A stretch of DNA of 64,000 nt. It comes from an uncultured Planktomarina sp. GTDB lineage: Bacteria > Pseudomonadota > Alphaproteobacteria > Rhodobacterales > Rhodobacteraceae. Each line of letters begins with the position of its first letter. Position 1 is the first letter of the stretch. The stretch spans positions 744,001-808,000 of the forward strand of contig CAJJBJ010000002.1 in NCBI GenBank assembly GCA_905182455.1, given 5' to 3'. Positions 57,101 through 64,000 of the stretch are shown here, in pieces. Made by a program: the position numbers and the translations under genes. The notes beneath the pieces are model-generated. The model did not search any database, was not told where the DNA came from, and was given only the letters and a program-made list of their open reading frames with translations.

Positions 57101-57898
57101 ATGGATTTCAACGGAAAAACAGCAATTATTACGGGTGCTGGACGCGGGATCGGCGCAGCGCTTGCCCGCGAATTCACCGCCCGCGGTGCGCGGGTTGCCG
57201 TGGCCGACCTAGATGCCGCCGCAGCGAGTACCGTCGCCCTTGAGATTGATGGGCTGGCCTGCACCTGTGATGTGACTGATGAACGGGAGATCCAAGCCCT
57301 TGTAGCTCGTGTGGAGGCCGAATTTGGCCCAGTGGATATATTTTTCTCAAACGCAGGTATTTTCCGGGGGGAGCCTGATCATGCAGCCTCTGCCACCGAC
57401 AGCACATGGCAGGCCTGTTGGCAGCTGCATGTCATGGCCCATGTCTATGCAACACGCGCAGTTCTGCCCGCCATGATTGCGCGCGGCGATGGATATCTGG
57501 CCCAAATGGCCTCGGCGGCGGGCGTACTCAATCAAATTGGCGATGCCGCTTATTCCAGCACCAAACATGCCGCGGTCGGCCTGTCGGAGGCCTTAACGAT
57601 CACGCATGGGCACCAAGGCGTCAAAGTATCAGTTGTCTGCCCGCAATATGTGGCCACGCCAATGTTGGGCTATGACGACCCCGCTCAGGCTGAAGAACTG
57701 CCCAACGTACTAAGTCCTGAAGTCGTGGCCCAACGGGTGACGGATGCTATGGAGGCAGAGACCTTCATGATTCTACCACATCCAGATGTGGCGGGATATA
57801 TGGAGTTCAAAGCCTCACATTACGAAAAATGGCTATCTGGCATGCGCAAGTTGCGCGCCAAGATTGTTAGCCAGCTGGGTGAGCACCAAGCTCAGTGA
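57101..57898 (+). CDS. Short-chain dehydrogenase/reductase (SDR)
   Basis: The 265-residue classical SDR has TGAGRGIG (11-18), SNAG (83-86), and Y151-x3-K155 in AYSSTKHAAVG. It prefers NAD(H) or NADP(H); ADLDA after the second strand carries an acidic residue that favours NAD. The substrate is unknown. After it, 57899-58057 holds no gene that I can support. Confidence 0.87.
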   Translation: MDFNGKTAIITGAGRGIGAALAREFTARGARVAVADLDAAAASTVALEIDGLACTCDVTDEREIQALVARVEAEFGPVDIFFSNAGIFRGEPDHAASATDSTWQACWQLHVMAHVYATRAVLPAMIARGDGYLAQMASAAGVLNQIGDAAYSSTKHAAVGLSEALTITHGHQGVKVSVVCPQYVATPMLGYDDPAQAEELPNVLSPEVVAQRVTDAMEAETFMILPHPDVAGYMEFKASHYEKWLSGMRKLRAKIVSQLGEHQAQ

Positions 57899-58057
57899 AA
57901 TGCACAAGTGGATATAACCTCAGCCGGACCTCTCCATCAGCGCCGCACACTGGGCATAAACCACCCTTTGCACCGTTTACTTATGCCGCTACGCTAGCAA
58001 GAGCCGACCGTAGGAGAAAGCAAAAACTAGTCCAATCATCGAAAAAATGTCGAGAAT

Positions 58058-58552
58058 TTACAATTTGGATGGCTTCACTGCGCTCAAAATTTTCTGCATG
58101 GTAATTTCCGTCACGCAGCCATAGCCCGGATGGCAATTTTCCGAAACTTTCACAAAGCCCATCTTGGCGAAAGCCTGTTGATTTTCCACCAATTCAATGC
58201 GCACTTGCAGTTCAAGCCGGTCATGCCCCATTTCGCGCGCAATCTCCACACAGGCGGCCACCAAGAGCCGCCCCACGCCCTGACCACGCAGGATTGCATC
58301 CACCACCATTTTGCCAAGATAGAGCGCATGCGGTAAAGGGCTGGCCACTACACAGGCCTCCACCGGGTCGCCCATAGCCAAGATCCAACTTGCTTGCGCC
58401 TGATCTGACAGGTCTTGTACCGTGAGTTGGTGCATCGAACTGGGCGGATCAATGCGCCCAGTCATAAAGGCAAAAGAGGTGCGGATCAGAGTCAAAACCT
58501 CTGACAAGGCCTGGTCATTCGGCTGTAATCTACGGATGGGACGGTGCTGCAT
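58058..58552 (-). CDS. GNAT family N-acetyltransferase
   Basis: The 164-residue protein shows the acetyl-CoA loop ILRGQGVGRLLVAACVEIAR (motif A, R/Q-x-x-G-x-G/A) and ends with a GNAT-like ENQQAFAKMGFVKV. The acceptor cannot be predicted. It lies 12 bp downstream of another GNAT gene and ends the proC operon. Confidence 0.85.
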   Translation of the reverse strand: MQHRPIRRLQPNDQALSEVLTLIRTSFAFMTGRIDPPSSMHQLTVQDLSDQAQASWILAMGDPVEACVVASPLPHALYLGKMVVDAILRGQGVGRLLVAACVEIAREMGHDRLELQVRIELVENQQAFAKMGFVKVSENCHPGYGCVTEITMQKILSAVKPSKL

Positions 58553-58564
58553 CAGATATCCAAA

Positions 58565-59092
58565 CTAGGCGGCAGTTTCATCGTTACCGATCATACGCTG
58601 ATAGATCGCTGTGCCGTGCCAATTGTCAAATTTGCGTCCCACTTCACGTAGGGTACCCACCAGTTCAAACCCACAGGCATTATGTAAGCGCACACTTGCA
58701 GGGTTTGGGGTCGTGACGATGCCGATCACTGTGTGAAATCCACGCGCCGCCAAATGCGCAAGAAGCACCTTATAAAGCGCGCGCGCCAATCCGCATCCTT
58801 TGGCCTGCGGCGCCAGATAGACACTCACCTCAGCTGTTGTGTTATAGGCCGGGCGTGGGCGGTATTGGCTTCCGTAAGCATAGCCCAAGATCACCCCAGC
58901 CTCCTTAGCAACAAAATAGCCGTGAGAACAGAGATTGGCAGAAATTCGCGCCTCCATCTCCGCAAGGCTGGGCGGATCCGCTTCAAATGAAACAGAACTG
59001 TCGCGCACATAGGAGGCATAGATCTCCAGAATGGCTTCGGCATCCGCAAGTGTGGCGGGACTGATCGAGATGTGAGATAAAAGCTTAGTCAT
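58565..59092 (-). CDS. GNAT N-acetyltransferase, phosphinothricin/methionine-sulfoximine type
   Basis: The 175-residue protein resembles the Pat/Bar/MddA subfamily: EIYASYVRDSSVSFEADPPS at the N-terminus, GYAYGSQYRPRPAYNTTAEV, and motif A QAKGCGLARALYKVLL. Relatives acetylate phosphinothricin, methionine sulfone or L-amino acids. It is 17 bp downstream of the hydroxyacid dehydrogenase gene. Confidence 0.87.
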   Translation of the reverse strand: MTKLLSHISISPATLADAEAILEIYASYVRDSSVSFEADPPSLAEMEARISANLCSHGYFVAKEAGVILGYAYGSQYRPRPAYNTTAEVSVYLAPQAKGCGLARALYKVLLAHLAARGFHTVIGIVTTPNPASVRLHNACGFELVGTLREVGRKFDNWHGTAIYQRMIGNDETAA

Positions 59093-59109
59093 CGATTTGC
59101 CCTGCCCGG

Positions 59110-60057
59110 CTAGACTTGATTGGGCAGATCATGCCCATTTGCTAAGGCGGTCAAATTGGCCACAGCCATCACCCCCATATCCAATCGAACTTCAAGCGTA
59201 GACGTGCCCATATGCGGTAGAAGCGTGACGTTCTGCATGTCTTTCAAAGCCTGTGGAACCAGTGGCTCATTCTCATAAACATCAAGCCCAGCGCCCGCAA
59301 TTTGTCCCGCAGACAGCGCCGCGATCAATGCCGCTTCATCGATTACATCACCACGGGCAATATTGACCAATACCGCATGAGGGCGCAAAGCGGAGAGGGC
59401 CTGCGCCTCAATCATGTGGTGCGTATCAGCGCCCCCCGGCAGCGCCACAACCGCTATATCACAGGCCTGCATCACCACTTGGATCGACGGCAATTGAGTA
59501 CAGCCCTCAATCGTTTTCTCAGACCGGTTGAAAAACACAATGGGCATACCAAAGCCAAGGCGACAGCGCTGTGCGATCGCTTGGCCGATCCTGCCCATGC
59601 CAATAATACCTACAGTTTTACCAGACATATGCATGCCCAAGAGCTGAGTTGGCCCCCAGCCATGCCAGTCTCCCGCACGCACCATACGTTCACCCTCACT
59701 GGCTCTGCGGCAGGTCATCAACATCAAGGTGAGCGCAATATCAGCGGTAGCCTCAGTGACGGCACCGGGGGTATTGGTCACACGTATCCCTGCACGTTGC
59801 GCAGCCGCGACATCAATATGATTGATACCCACACCAAAGTTGGCCACCAATTTGCAGGGCGCATCGTGCAAGCCTTCAAAAGCGGTGGCGGAAAAATCAT
59901 CACCAAATGTGGCAAGTATCGCGTCATACTCAGCCATAGCCGCTTGCGCTTCGAGGGCCGTCATCGGAAAATCACTCTGGCGCCGCGTGACGTCAAATTT
60001 AGCTTCCACAAGCCGGACAACTTCTAAGGGCATTTCACGACTGATCAGAACTCGCAT
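59110..60057 (-). CDS. D-2-hydroxyacid dehydrogenase (glyoxylate/hydroxypyruvate reductase-like)
   Basis: The 315-residue protein has the NAD-binding motif GIIGMGRIGQAIAQR and the catalytic Arg, Glu and His in NIARGDVIDE, DVYENEP and LPHMGTST. Substrates could be glyoxylate or hydroxypyruvate, by similarity. The start shares one base with the upstream csaA-like stop, so it is tightly coupled. Confidence 0.88.
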   Translation of the reverse strand: MRVLISREMPLEVVRLVEAKFDVTRRQSDFPMTALEAQAAMAEYDAILATFGDDFSATAFEGLHDAPCKLVANFGVGINHIDVAAAQRAGIRVTNTPGAVTEATADIALTLMLMTCRRASEGERMVRAGDWHGWGPTQLLGMHMSGKTVGIIGMGRIGQAIAQRCRLGFGMPIVFFNRSEKTIEGCTQLPSIQVVMQACDIAVVALPGGADTHHMIEAQALSALRPHAVLVNIARGDVIDEAALIAALSAGQIAGAGLDVYENEPLVPQALKDMQNVTLLPHMGTSTLEVRLDMGVMAVANLTALANGHDLPNQV

Positions 60058-60395
60058 TAAAATAAACTTCCACCGATAGGTACATCCATATCAGGACGTA
60101 TCAACACAACTTCGCCCGCCGCATCCGGAACACCAAGCACCAGAATTTCAGACATGAATTTGCCAATTTGGCGGGGTGGGAAATTAACAACGGCCATCAC
60201 ACTGGTACCGATCAAAGTTTCAGGAGTGTAATGAGCTGTGAGCTGTGCCGATGACTTTCTCTCACCCAACGTTCCCCCAAAATCGACCCAAAGCTTGATC
60301 GCAGGCCTCCGGGCTTCGGGATAGGGCTCCGCGCGTGTCACCACACCCACTCGGATGTCGAGCTTCATAAAATCGTCAAAAACTATCTCAGCCAT
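60057..60395 (-). CDS. csaA: CsaA-like tRNA-binding domain protein
   Basis: This 112-residue protein is a single EMAP/tRNA-binding OB-fold domain (MKLDIRVGVVTRAEPYPEARR, ending VLIRPDMDVPIGGSLF). CsaA is a small chaperone/RNA-binding protein linked to export in Bacillus; its role in proteobacteria is unclear. It overlaps the end of proC by 8 bp. Confidence 0.9.
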   Translation of the reverse strand: MAEIVFDDFMKLDIRVGVVTRAEPYPEARRPAIKLWVDFGGTLGERKSSAQLTAHYTPETLIGTSVMAVVNFPPRQIGKFMSEILVLGVPDAAGEVVLIRPDMDVPIGGSLF

Positions 60396-61203
60396 TGGAG
60401 AGTTCTTGCGAGCGTTTGGTGGCCGCTTTCACGGCTTTGGTCATCAGCGATTGCAACCCTGTCTTGTCTCGCATCAAAACATCTAAGGCCGCTTGCGTAG
60501 TGCCATTTGGACTTGTAACGTTGACGCGAAGTTGCTCTGCACTCTCATCAGACTGCATGGCCAAAGCCCCTGCCCCAGCCACAGTAGCCTTCGCCAATTG
60601 CATGGCCATGTCAGCGGGCAGACCTTGTTTAACACCAGCCTGCGCCAAAGTCTCAATCATATGGAACACATAAGCAGGCCCTGAGCCAGAGACACCTGTA
60701 ACGGCATCCATCTGGCCTTCATCCTGCAACACAATCGTTAGACCTACAGCCGCCATCAAATTTTGCGCCTCGGAGAGGTCTTTTTCTGTGGCGCGACCGT
60801 TGCCAATCAAAGCAGTGATTCCTTGGCCAACCGCCGCCGGTGTATTGGGCATCGCGCGCACAATCGGTGTGGACCGCCCCAAGACCTCCTCAAACGCAGA
60901 CATGGGCGTGCCCGCGGCGACAGAGATGAACAGGGTGGTGGCAGATCCGAATCGTTGCAAGCGTGGCAAAGCTTCGCCCATCATCTGAGGTTTGACGGCA
61001 ACCATTACAACAGCAGGATCATCGGGCAGCATTTCATTCACGCGCACCCCAATCGACAGGATCCATTCGCTGGGCTTTGGATCCAAGATCCACACAGATT
61101 TAGGGTCTATCCCTTGCTCGAGCCAACCAGACAAAAGGGCCGATCCCATTTTGCCACACCCAAGCAGCACTAGGCCACGGTCAGAAATATTCTTAGAAAT
61201 CAT
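60388..61203 (-). CDS. proC: Pyrroline-5-carboxylate reductase
   Basis: ProC performs the last step of proline synthesis. The 271-residue protein has the NAD(P)-binding start LLGCGKMGSALLSGWLEQG, RAMPNTPAAVGQGIT and the signature GSGPAYVFHMIETLAQAG. It heads the minus-strand operon proC-csaA-hydroxyacid dehydrogenase-GNAT-GNAT. Confidence 0.95.
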   Translation of the reverse strand: MISKNISDRGLVLLGCGKMGSALLSGWLEQGIDPKSVWILDPKPSEWILSIGVRVNEMLPDDPAVVMVAVKPQMMGEALPRLQRFGSATTLFISVAAGTPMSAFEEVLGRSTPIVRAMPNTPAAVGQGITALIGNGRATEKDLSEAQNLMAAVGLTIVLQDEGQMDAVTGVSGSGPAYVFHMIETLAQAGVKQGLPADMAMQLAKATVAGAGALAMQSDESAEQLRVNVTSPNGTTQAALDVLMRDKTGLQSLMTKAVKAATKRSQELSNG

Positions 61204-61239
61204 TTCACATGATCCACAAATGTTTCATTTGAGCTAGTA

Positions 61240-61743
61240 TTACGCGTGGCCGTGGACCTCTGCAATGGCCACCTGCATCGCGGTCTCTAAGTCTTCTTTA
61301 CCCCAAGTGACCAATTGGAAGGCCGGGTAATAGCGCTCGGCCGATACAACCGCCGCTGAAATCATGGTGTCAATTTGACCCGGGCTAGCGGCTTGCCCGC
61401 CGGACAAAATCAAACCGTAGCGGAAAACCATCAGCTTTTGAGCTTCCCAATAGGTAAAGCTGCCCGCCCAACAGTTGTCATTCACCGCATTCAGCGCCGC
61501 ATAGAGCTCGTTCATGCGATGCGCTGGCGGTTCCATATCGAATGTGCAGATCAACCGCAGGGTTTCATCCGCCTCTGACCAAGCCAAAGTGATCGAATAG
61601 CTGCGCCATTGGCCTGCAATTTCCATTGAGATTTGATCATCGGCGATCCGATTAAATTCCCACTCTTGGTTGGCGGCGATGTCTTGCACCATATCGATTG
61701 GGTGCAGATCTTCAAAATCAAACGCGTGGTTAGACAGTCCCAT
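61240..61743 (-). CDS. YbjN-domain protein (type III secretion chaperone-like fold)
   Basis: The 167-residue protein matches the YbjN-like regulator family (IDMVQDIAANQEWEFNRIAD, RMNELYAALNAVNDNCWAGSF). The family has an unclear role, often called a sensory transduction regulator. AAGGGGG five bases before ATG 61743 decides the start; the frame is open to 61788. A strong palindrome lies just upstream. Confidence 0.85.
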   Translation of the reverse strand: MGLSNHAFDFEDLHPIDMVQDIAANQEWEFNRIADDQISMEIAGQWRSYSITLAWSEADETLRLICTFDMEPPAHRMNELYAALNAVNDNCWAGSFTYWEAQKLMVFRYGLILSGGQAASPGQIDTMISAAVVSAERYYPAFQLVTWGKEDLETAMQVAIAEVHGHA

Positions 61744-61785
61744 AACGGCCCCCTTCTGGGAAATATTTAAGCCAGCGAGCCGCCA

Positions 61786-61814
61786 CAAAATATTGTACTA
61801 GTCCCAATATTTTG
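61786..61814. promoter_or_regulatory. 10-bp perfect inverted repeat upstream of the ybjN-like gene
   Basis: CAAAATATTG and CAATATTTTG are perfect arms separated by 9 bases (centre to centre 19 bp, nearly two helical turns). The site is 43 bp upstream of the ybjN-like start. No T-tract follows and no gene ends here, so an operator is more likely than a terminator. Confidence 0.6.
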
Positions 61815-61943
61815 CGGATCCCCCACCTTTTTCTACCAAGTATGGTGTCTTCAAGACACTACCCTGTCCAGTAAAATATCTGGGGATAAGTCATTTATCT
61901 GTGGAGAAGATTAAAAATTGCCAACAAAATGCTCCCCAAAACG

Positions 61944-61973
61944 AAAAAGGCCGCCCATAATGGACGGCCTTTC
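61944..61973 (-). terminator. Intrinsic terminator of ubiK
   Basis: On the minus strand an 8-bp stem (AAAGGCCG paired with CGGCCTTT, extended by two further G-C pairs after one mismatch) is followed by TTTTTCGTTTT. It lies 20 bp after the ubiK stop. Confidence 0.85.
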
Positions 61974-61992
61974 ACATAACCTCACTTAGGGG

Positions 61993-62265
61993 TTATTTCT
62001 TTGTCGTTGTCTTTTTCTTCGGCCCAGCCGCTTCCAACGCGTCAAGCCGGCTTTTCAAAGCCTCATTCTCTTCACGGGCTTTTTGCGCCATGGCACGCAC
62101 TGCATCAAATTCCTCACGCGTCACAAAATCTCGATCGGCCAGCCAGCGATCCATCAAGCTTTTCATCGCTGTCTCAGCCTCATCTTTTGCGCCTTGGGCC
62201 ACACCCATCGCATTAGTCATCATTTGGCCAATGTCATCCATAAACTTATTCTTGCTTTGCATCAT
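61993..62265 (-). CDS. ubiK: Ubiquinone biosynthesis accessory factor UbiK (YqiC/BMFP)
   Basis: The 90-residue protein has an N-terminal amphipathic stretch (FMDDIGQMMTNAMGVAQG), then a coiled coil with FVTREEFDAVRAMAQKAREE, and a Lys/Thr-rich tail. This matches the BMFP/YqiC family, which helps ubiquinone synthesis in E. coli and related bacteria. AAGGAGACAG precedes the start. It is divergent from lgt. Confidence 0.9.
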   Translation of the reverse strand: MMQSKNKFMDDIGQMMTNAMGVAQGAKDEAETAMKSLMDRWLADRDFVTREEFDAVRAMAQKAREENEALKSRLDALEAAGPKKKTTTKK

Positions 62266-62364
62266 CTGTCTCCTTGGTGGCGATATCGCGCTTTATCCCT
62301 ATATGGGGGCTACAATAAGAATTCTCAAGCTTGACTTAACCCGCTGCGTTGGGAATGAAAGAGT

Positions 62365-63291
62365 ATGTTAGCTTCGATTCCATTTCCCGACATCTCCCCA
62401 GTGCTTTTTGCACTGAATATTCCGCAGTGGCACTTCACCATCGGAGGCACTGATTTCAGCCTTGGCGGCTTCGAGCTGGCAATCCGCTGGTATGCCTTGG
62501 CCTATATCTTGGGCATCTTAGTCGCAGGCTGGCTGATGCGACTGGCAATCCGCAGGCCAAACCTCTGGCCAGAGGACAAAGCAGCATTCAGCGAGAAAAA
62601 CCTTGACGATTTAATCACATGGCTGATCATCGGCATCATTGTGGGCGGTCGCTTGGGCTATGTCTTATTTTACAAGCCACTCTACTATCTTGAAGACCCC
62701 ATGGCCGCGCTGCGCATTTATGATGGCGGCATGTCGTTCCATGGCGGATTCTTAGGCGTTGTGATGGCCGGCATCCTATTTTGCCGCAAATATCAAATCC
62801 CCATGCTGCGCGCCGCCGACGTCATGGCTGTCTCTGCCCCTGCGGGATTGCTGTTTGGTCGTTTGGCCAATTTCATCAACGCGGAGCTTTGGGGCCGAGA
62901 GACAACCCTGCCTTGGGGTGTTGTTTTCCCCGGATATGAGGCACAAACCTGCTCTGATGCGGTTATGGGACTATGTGCGAGACATCCCTCACAGCTTTAC
63001 GAGGCTTTGGGGGAAGGGCTGATTTTGAGCGTGGCGCTCCTTTACCTGTTATTTAGAACCAAGGCTCTGCGCCGCACCGGACTTTTGACTGGATTATTTA
63101 TCTCTGGCTACGGGCTAACACGCTTTTTGGTTGAGATGGTGCGCCAACCGGATGCGCATTTTCAAACGCTGCAAAATCCAATTGGCTATGCGCTGCAACT
63201 CGGCTCATGGGGGCTGACCATGGGGCAAATGCTGTCACTGCCGATGCTGATTGTGGGGCTTTGGCTGATGGCCAAGGCGCGCAAGACGTGA
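62365..63291 (+). CDS. lgt: Prolipoprotein diacylglyceryl transferase
   Basis: Lgt transfers diacylglycerol to the lipobox cysteine of prolipoproteins in the inner membrane. The 308-residue protein has about seven membrane segments, GGMSFHGGFLG (121-131), the signature LFGRLANFINAELWGRET and the downstream GLTRFLVEMVRQPD. The length is normal for alphaproteobacteria. Its stop overlaps the GTG start of the next gene (GTGA). Confidence 0.95.
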   Translation: MLASIPFPDISPVLFALNIPQWHFTIGGTDFSLGGFELAIRWYALAYILGILVAGWLMRLAIRRPNLWPEDKAAFSEKNLDDLITWLIIGIIVGGRLGYVLFYKPLYYLEDPMAALRIYDGGMSFHGGFLGVVMAGILFCRKYQIPMLRAADVMAVSAPAGLLFGRLANFINAELWGRETTLPWGVVFPGYEAQTCSDAVMGLCARHPSQLYEALGEGLILSVALLYLLFRTKALRRTGLLTGLFISGYGLTRFLVEMVRQPDAHFQTLQNPIGYALQLGSWGLTMGQMLSLPMLIVGLWLMAKARKT

Positions 63292-64000
63292 CCGCGCTTT
63301 GTGACATATTGCGCGAACGCATTGCGGCTGATGGTCCAATCACCGTGGCCGATTATATGGCCGATTGCTTGATGCATCCCGAACATGGCTATTACACCCA
63401 TCAAGAGGTGTTTGGCCGTCAAGGCGATTTTGTAACGGCGCCAGAGATCAGTCAAATGTTCGGCGAGATGATTGGCCTGGCGCTGGGATCCGCTTGGAAG
63501 GCGCAGGGAAGCTCCAAGAATGCGATAGTTGTGGAGTTAGGGCCCGGCAAGGGCACATTGATGCGCGATTTATGCCGGATTGCCCCGGCGATTTCAGGCT
63601 TCGATCAACTGCCCGTGCATATGCTGGAGAGCGCGCCAAAGCTGCGCGACATTCAGGCTGAGGCCATTCCTGGTGTGATTCATCACAGGGATATTAGCAC
63701 GCTGCCCCAAGTTCCTCTGTTTTTAATTGCCAACGAGTTTTTTGACGCACTTCCCATCCGACAATTTTGCCGAACCACAGCCGCTTGGGAAGAAATCTTG
63801 ATCGGTGCGCGCGGTGGAGCGTTGAATTTTGGCCGCGCTGCGCCGCAGCTGTTTGATTTTTTAACCCACCGCCTCGACGATACCCAGCCCGGCGACATCG
63901 TAGAGTGTTGTCCGGCATTAACGCCCATCATAGTGGAAATTTCAGAGCGCATCTCAGTGCATGGCGGTGCGGCGCTGATTGTCGATTATGGGGATTGGCG
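63288..64000 (+). CDS. SAM-dependent methyltransferase MidA/NDUFAF7 family, N-terminal part
   Basis: From GTG 63288, 237 codons are open to the window end. The reading shows YMADCLMHPEHGYYT, GDFVTAPEISQMFGEMIGL and the SAM-binding VVELGPGKGTLMRDL, then LIANEFFDALPIRQF. These are typical of COG1565, whose mitochondrial member NDUFAF7 methylates an arginine of complex I. The start overlaps the lgt stop. In Rhodobacteraceae this gene usually follows lgt. Confidence 0.92.
   Translation, partial: MTALCDILRERIAADGPITVADYMADCLMHPEHGYYTHQEVFGRQGDFVTAPEISQMFGEMIGLALGSAWKAQGSSKNAIVVELGPGKGTLMRDLCRIAPAISGFDQLPVHMLESAPKLRDIQAEAIPGVIHHRDISTLPQVPLFLIANEFFDALPIRQFCRTTAAWEEILIGARGGALNFGRAAPQLFDFLTHRLDDTQPGDIVECCPALTPIIVEISERISVHGGAALIVDYGDW

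Noticed and set aside
57013-57264. N-terminal extension of the ArgE-like protein
   Set aside because: The added residues are Ala/Arg/Ser-rich antisense of the SDR gene; GGAGG before ATG 57012 marks the true start.
57895-58104. 69-codon plus-strand frame after the SDR gene
   Set aside because: Low-complexity Ser/Pro/Arg-rich translation, no ribosome binding site, and its end overlaps the GNAT gene on the other strand.
1-64000. tRNA, rRNA, CRISPR, insertion sequence, prophage or defence genes
   Set aside because: I scanned for tRNA-like cloverleaf ends, regularly spaced repeats, transposase or integrase motifs and known defence domains and saw none.

Overview
The window looks like chromosomal DNA of a Rhodobacteraceae (Roseobacter-group) alphaproteobacterium. 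The evidence is gene order and gene types: an irr-fabA-fabB-fabI block, a miaB-phoH-ybeY-corC-lnt series, several TRAP and polyamine-type ABC transporters, a non-pyrrolysine MttB relative beside a dimethylglycine-dehydrogenase-like protein, and a complete phenylacetyl-CoA ring-attack cluster. I cannot name the genus. Genes are tightly packed, with many 4-bp start/stop overlaps and four convergent pairs that share a 4-bp double stop. I saw no rRNA, tRNA, CRISPR array, insertion sequence or prophage.

Layout. 1-4400 (minus strand): housekeeping series miaB, phoH-like, ybeY, corC-like, lnt (cut by the window edge). 4401-5268: gene-poor. 5269-8407: irr facing fabA-fabB-fabI. 8429-10093: a threonine-dehydratase-like enzyme and a HAD dehalogenase on the minus strand, divergent from a plus-strand catabolic run (pcaD-like hydrolase, MFS transporter, zinc alcohol dehydrogenase, enolase-superfamily enzyme) to 14695. 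14745-18777: DMGDH-like protein and MttB-like methyltransferase. 19083-22451: a probable homogentisate-dioxygenase remnant, fahA, a rhodanese and a class III aminotransferase. 22560-26910: gcvT-gcvH-gcvP. 26942-33433: a DadA-like oxidase, a frameshifted PotD-type binding protein, and a minus-strand operon of a Rieske oxygenase with ABC permeases and ATPase. 33573-39790: cupin, DUF309 protein, hydrolase, benzoate-CoA-ligase-like enzyme and a TRAP transporter. 39970-40767: phytanoyl-CoA-dioxygenase-like protein.

40764-51713 is the phenylacetate region. paaZ-paaX-paaABCDE runs on the minus strand and paaG-paaI-paaJ-paaK-paaR on the plus strand, from one 88-bp divergent promoter that carries two palindromes. 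Phenylacetate is activated by PaaK, epoxidised by PaaABCDE, isomerised by PaaG, opened and oxidised by PaaZ, and cleaved by PaaJ. PaaF and PaaH are not in the window. paaK carries an apparent frameshift close to its start.

51710-64000: aroQ, a group II PLP decarboxylase, two gene remnants joined head to head at one deletion breakpoint, a second Rieske oxygenase, an ArgE-like deacetylase, an SDR, then a minus-strand operon proC-csaA-hydroxyacid dehydrogenase-two GNATs, a YbjN-like gene, ubiK, and lgt followed by a MidA/NDUFAF7-type methyltransferase cut by the window end.

The main metabolic theme is catabolism of methylated amines/betaines (DMGDH-like, MttB-like, glycine cleavage, Rieske oxygenase plus ABC importer) and of aromatic acids (paa genes, fahA, aryl-CoA ligase). 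The clearest unusual features are signs of gene decay: three apparent single-base frameshifts in two genes and three gene remnants. The regulatory palindromes around the paa genes and upstream of the ybjN-like gene also stand out. I found no strong case for a wholly new defence or mobile system.
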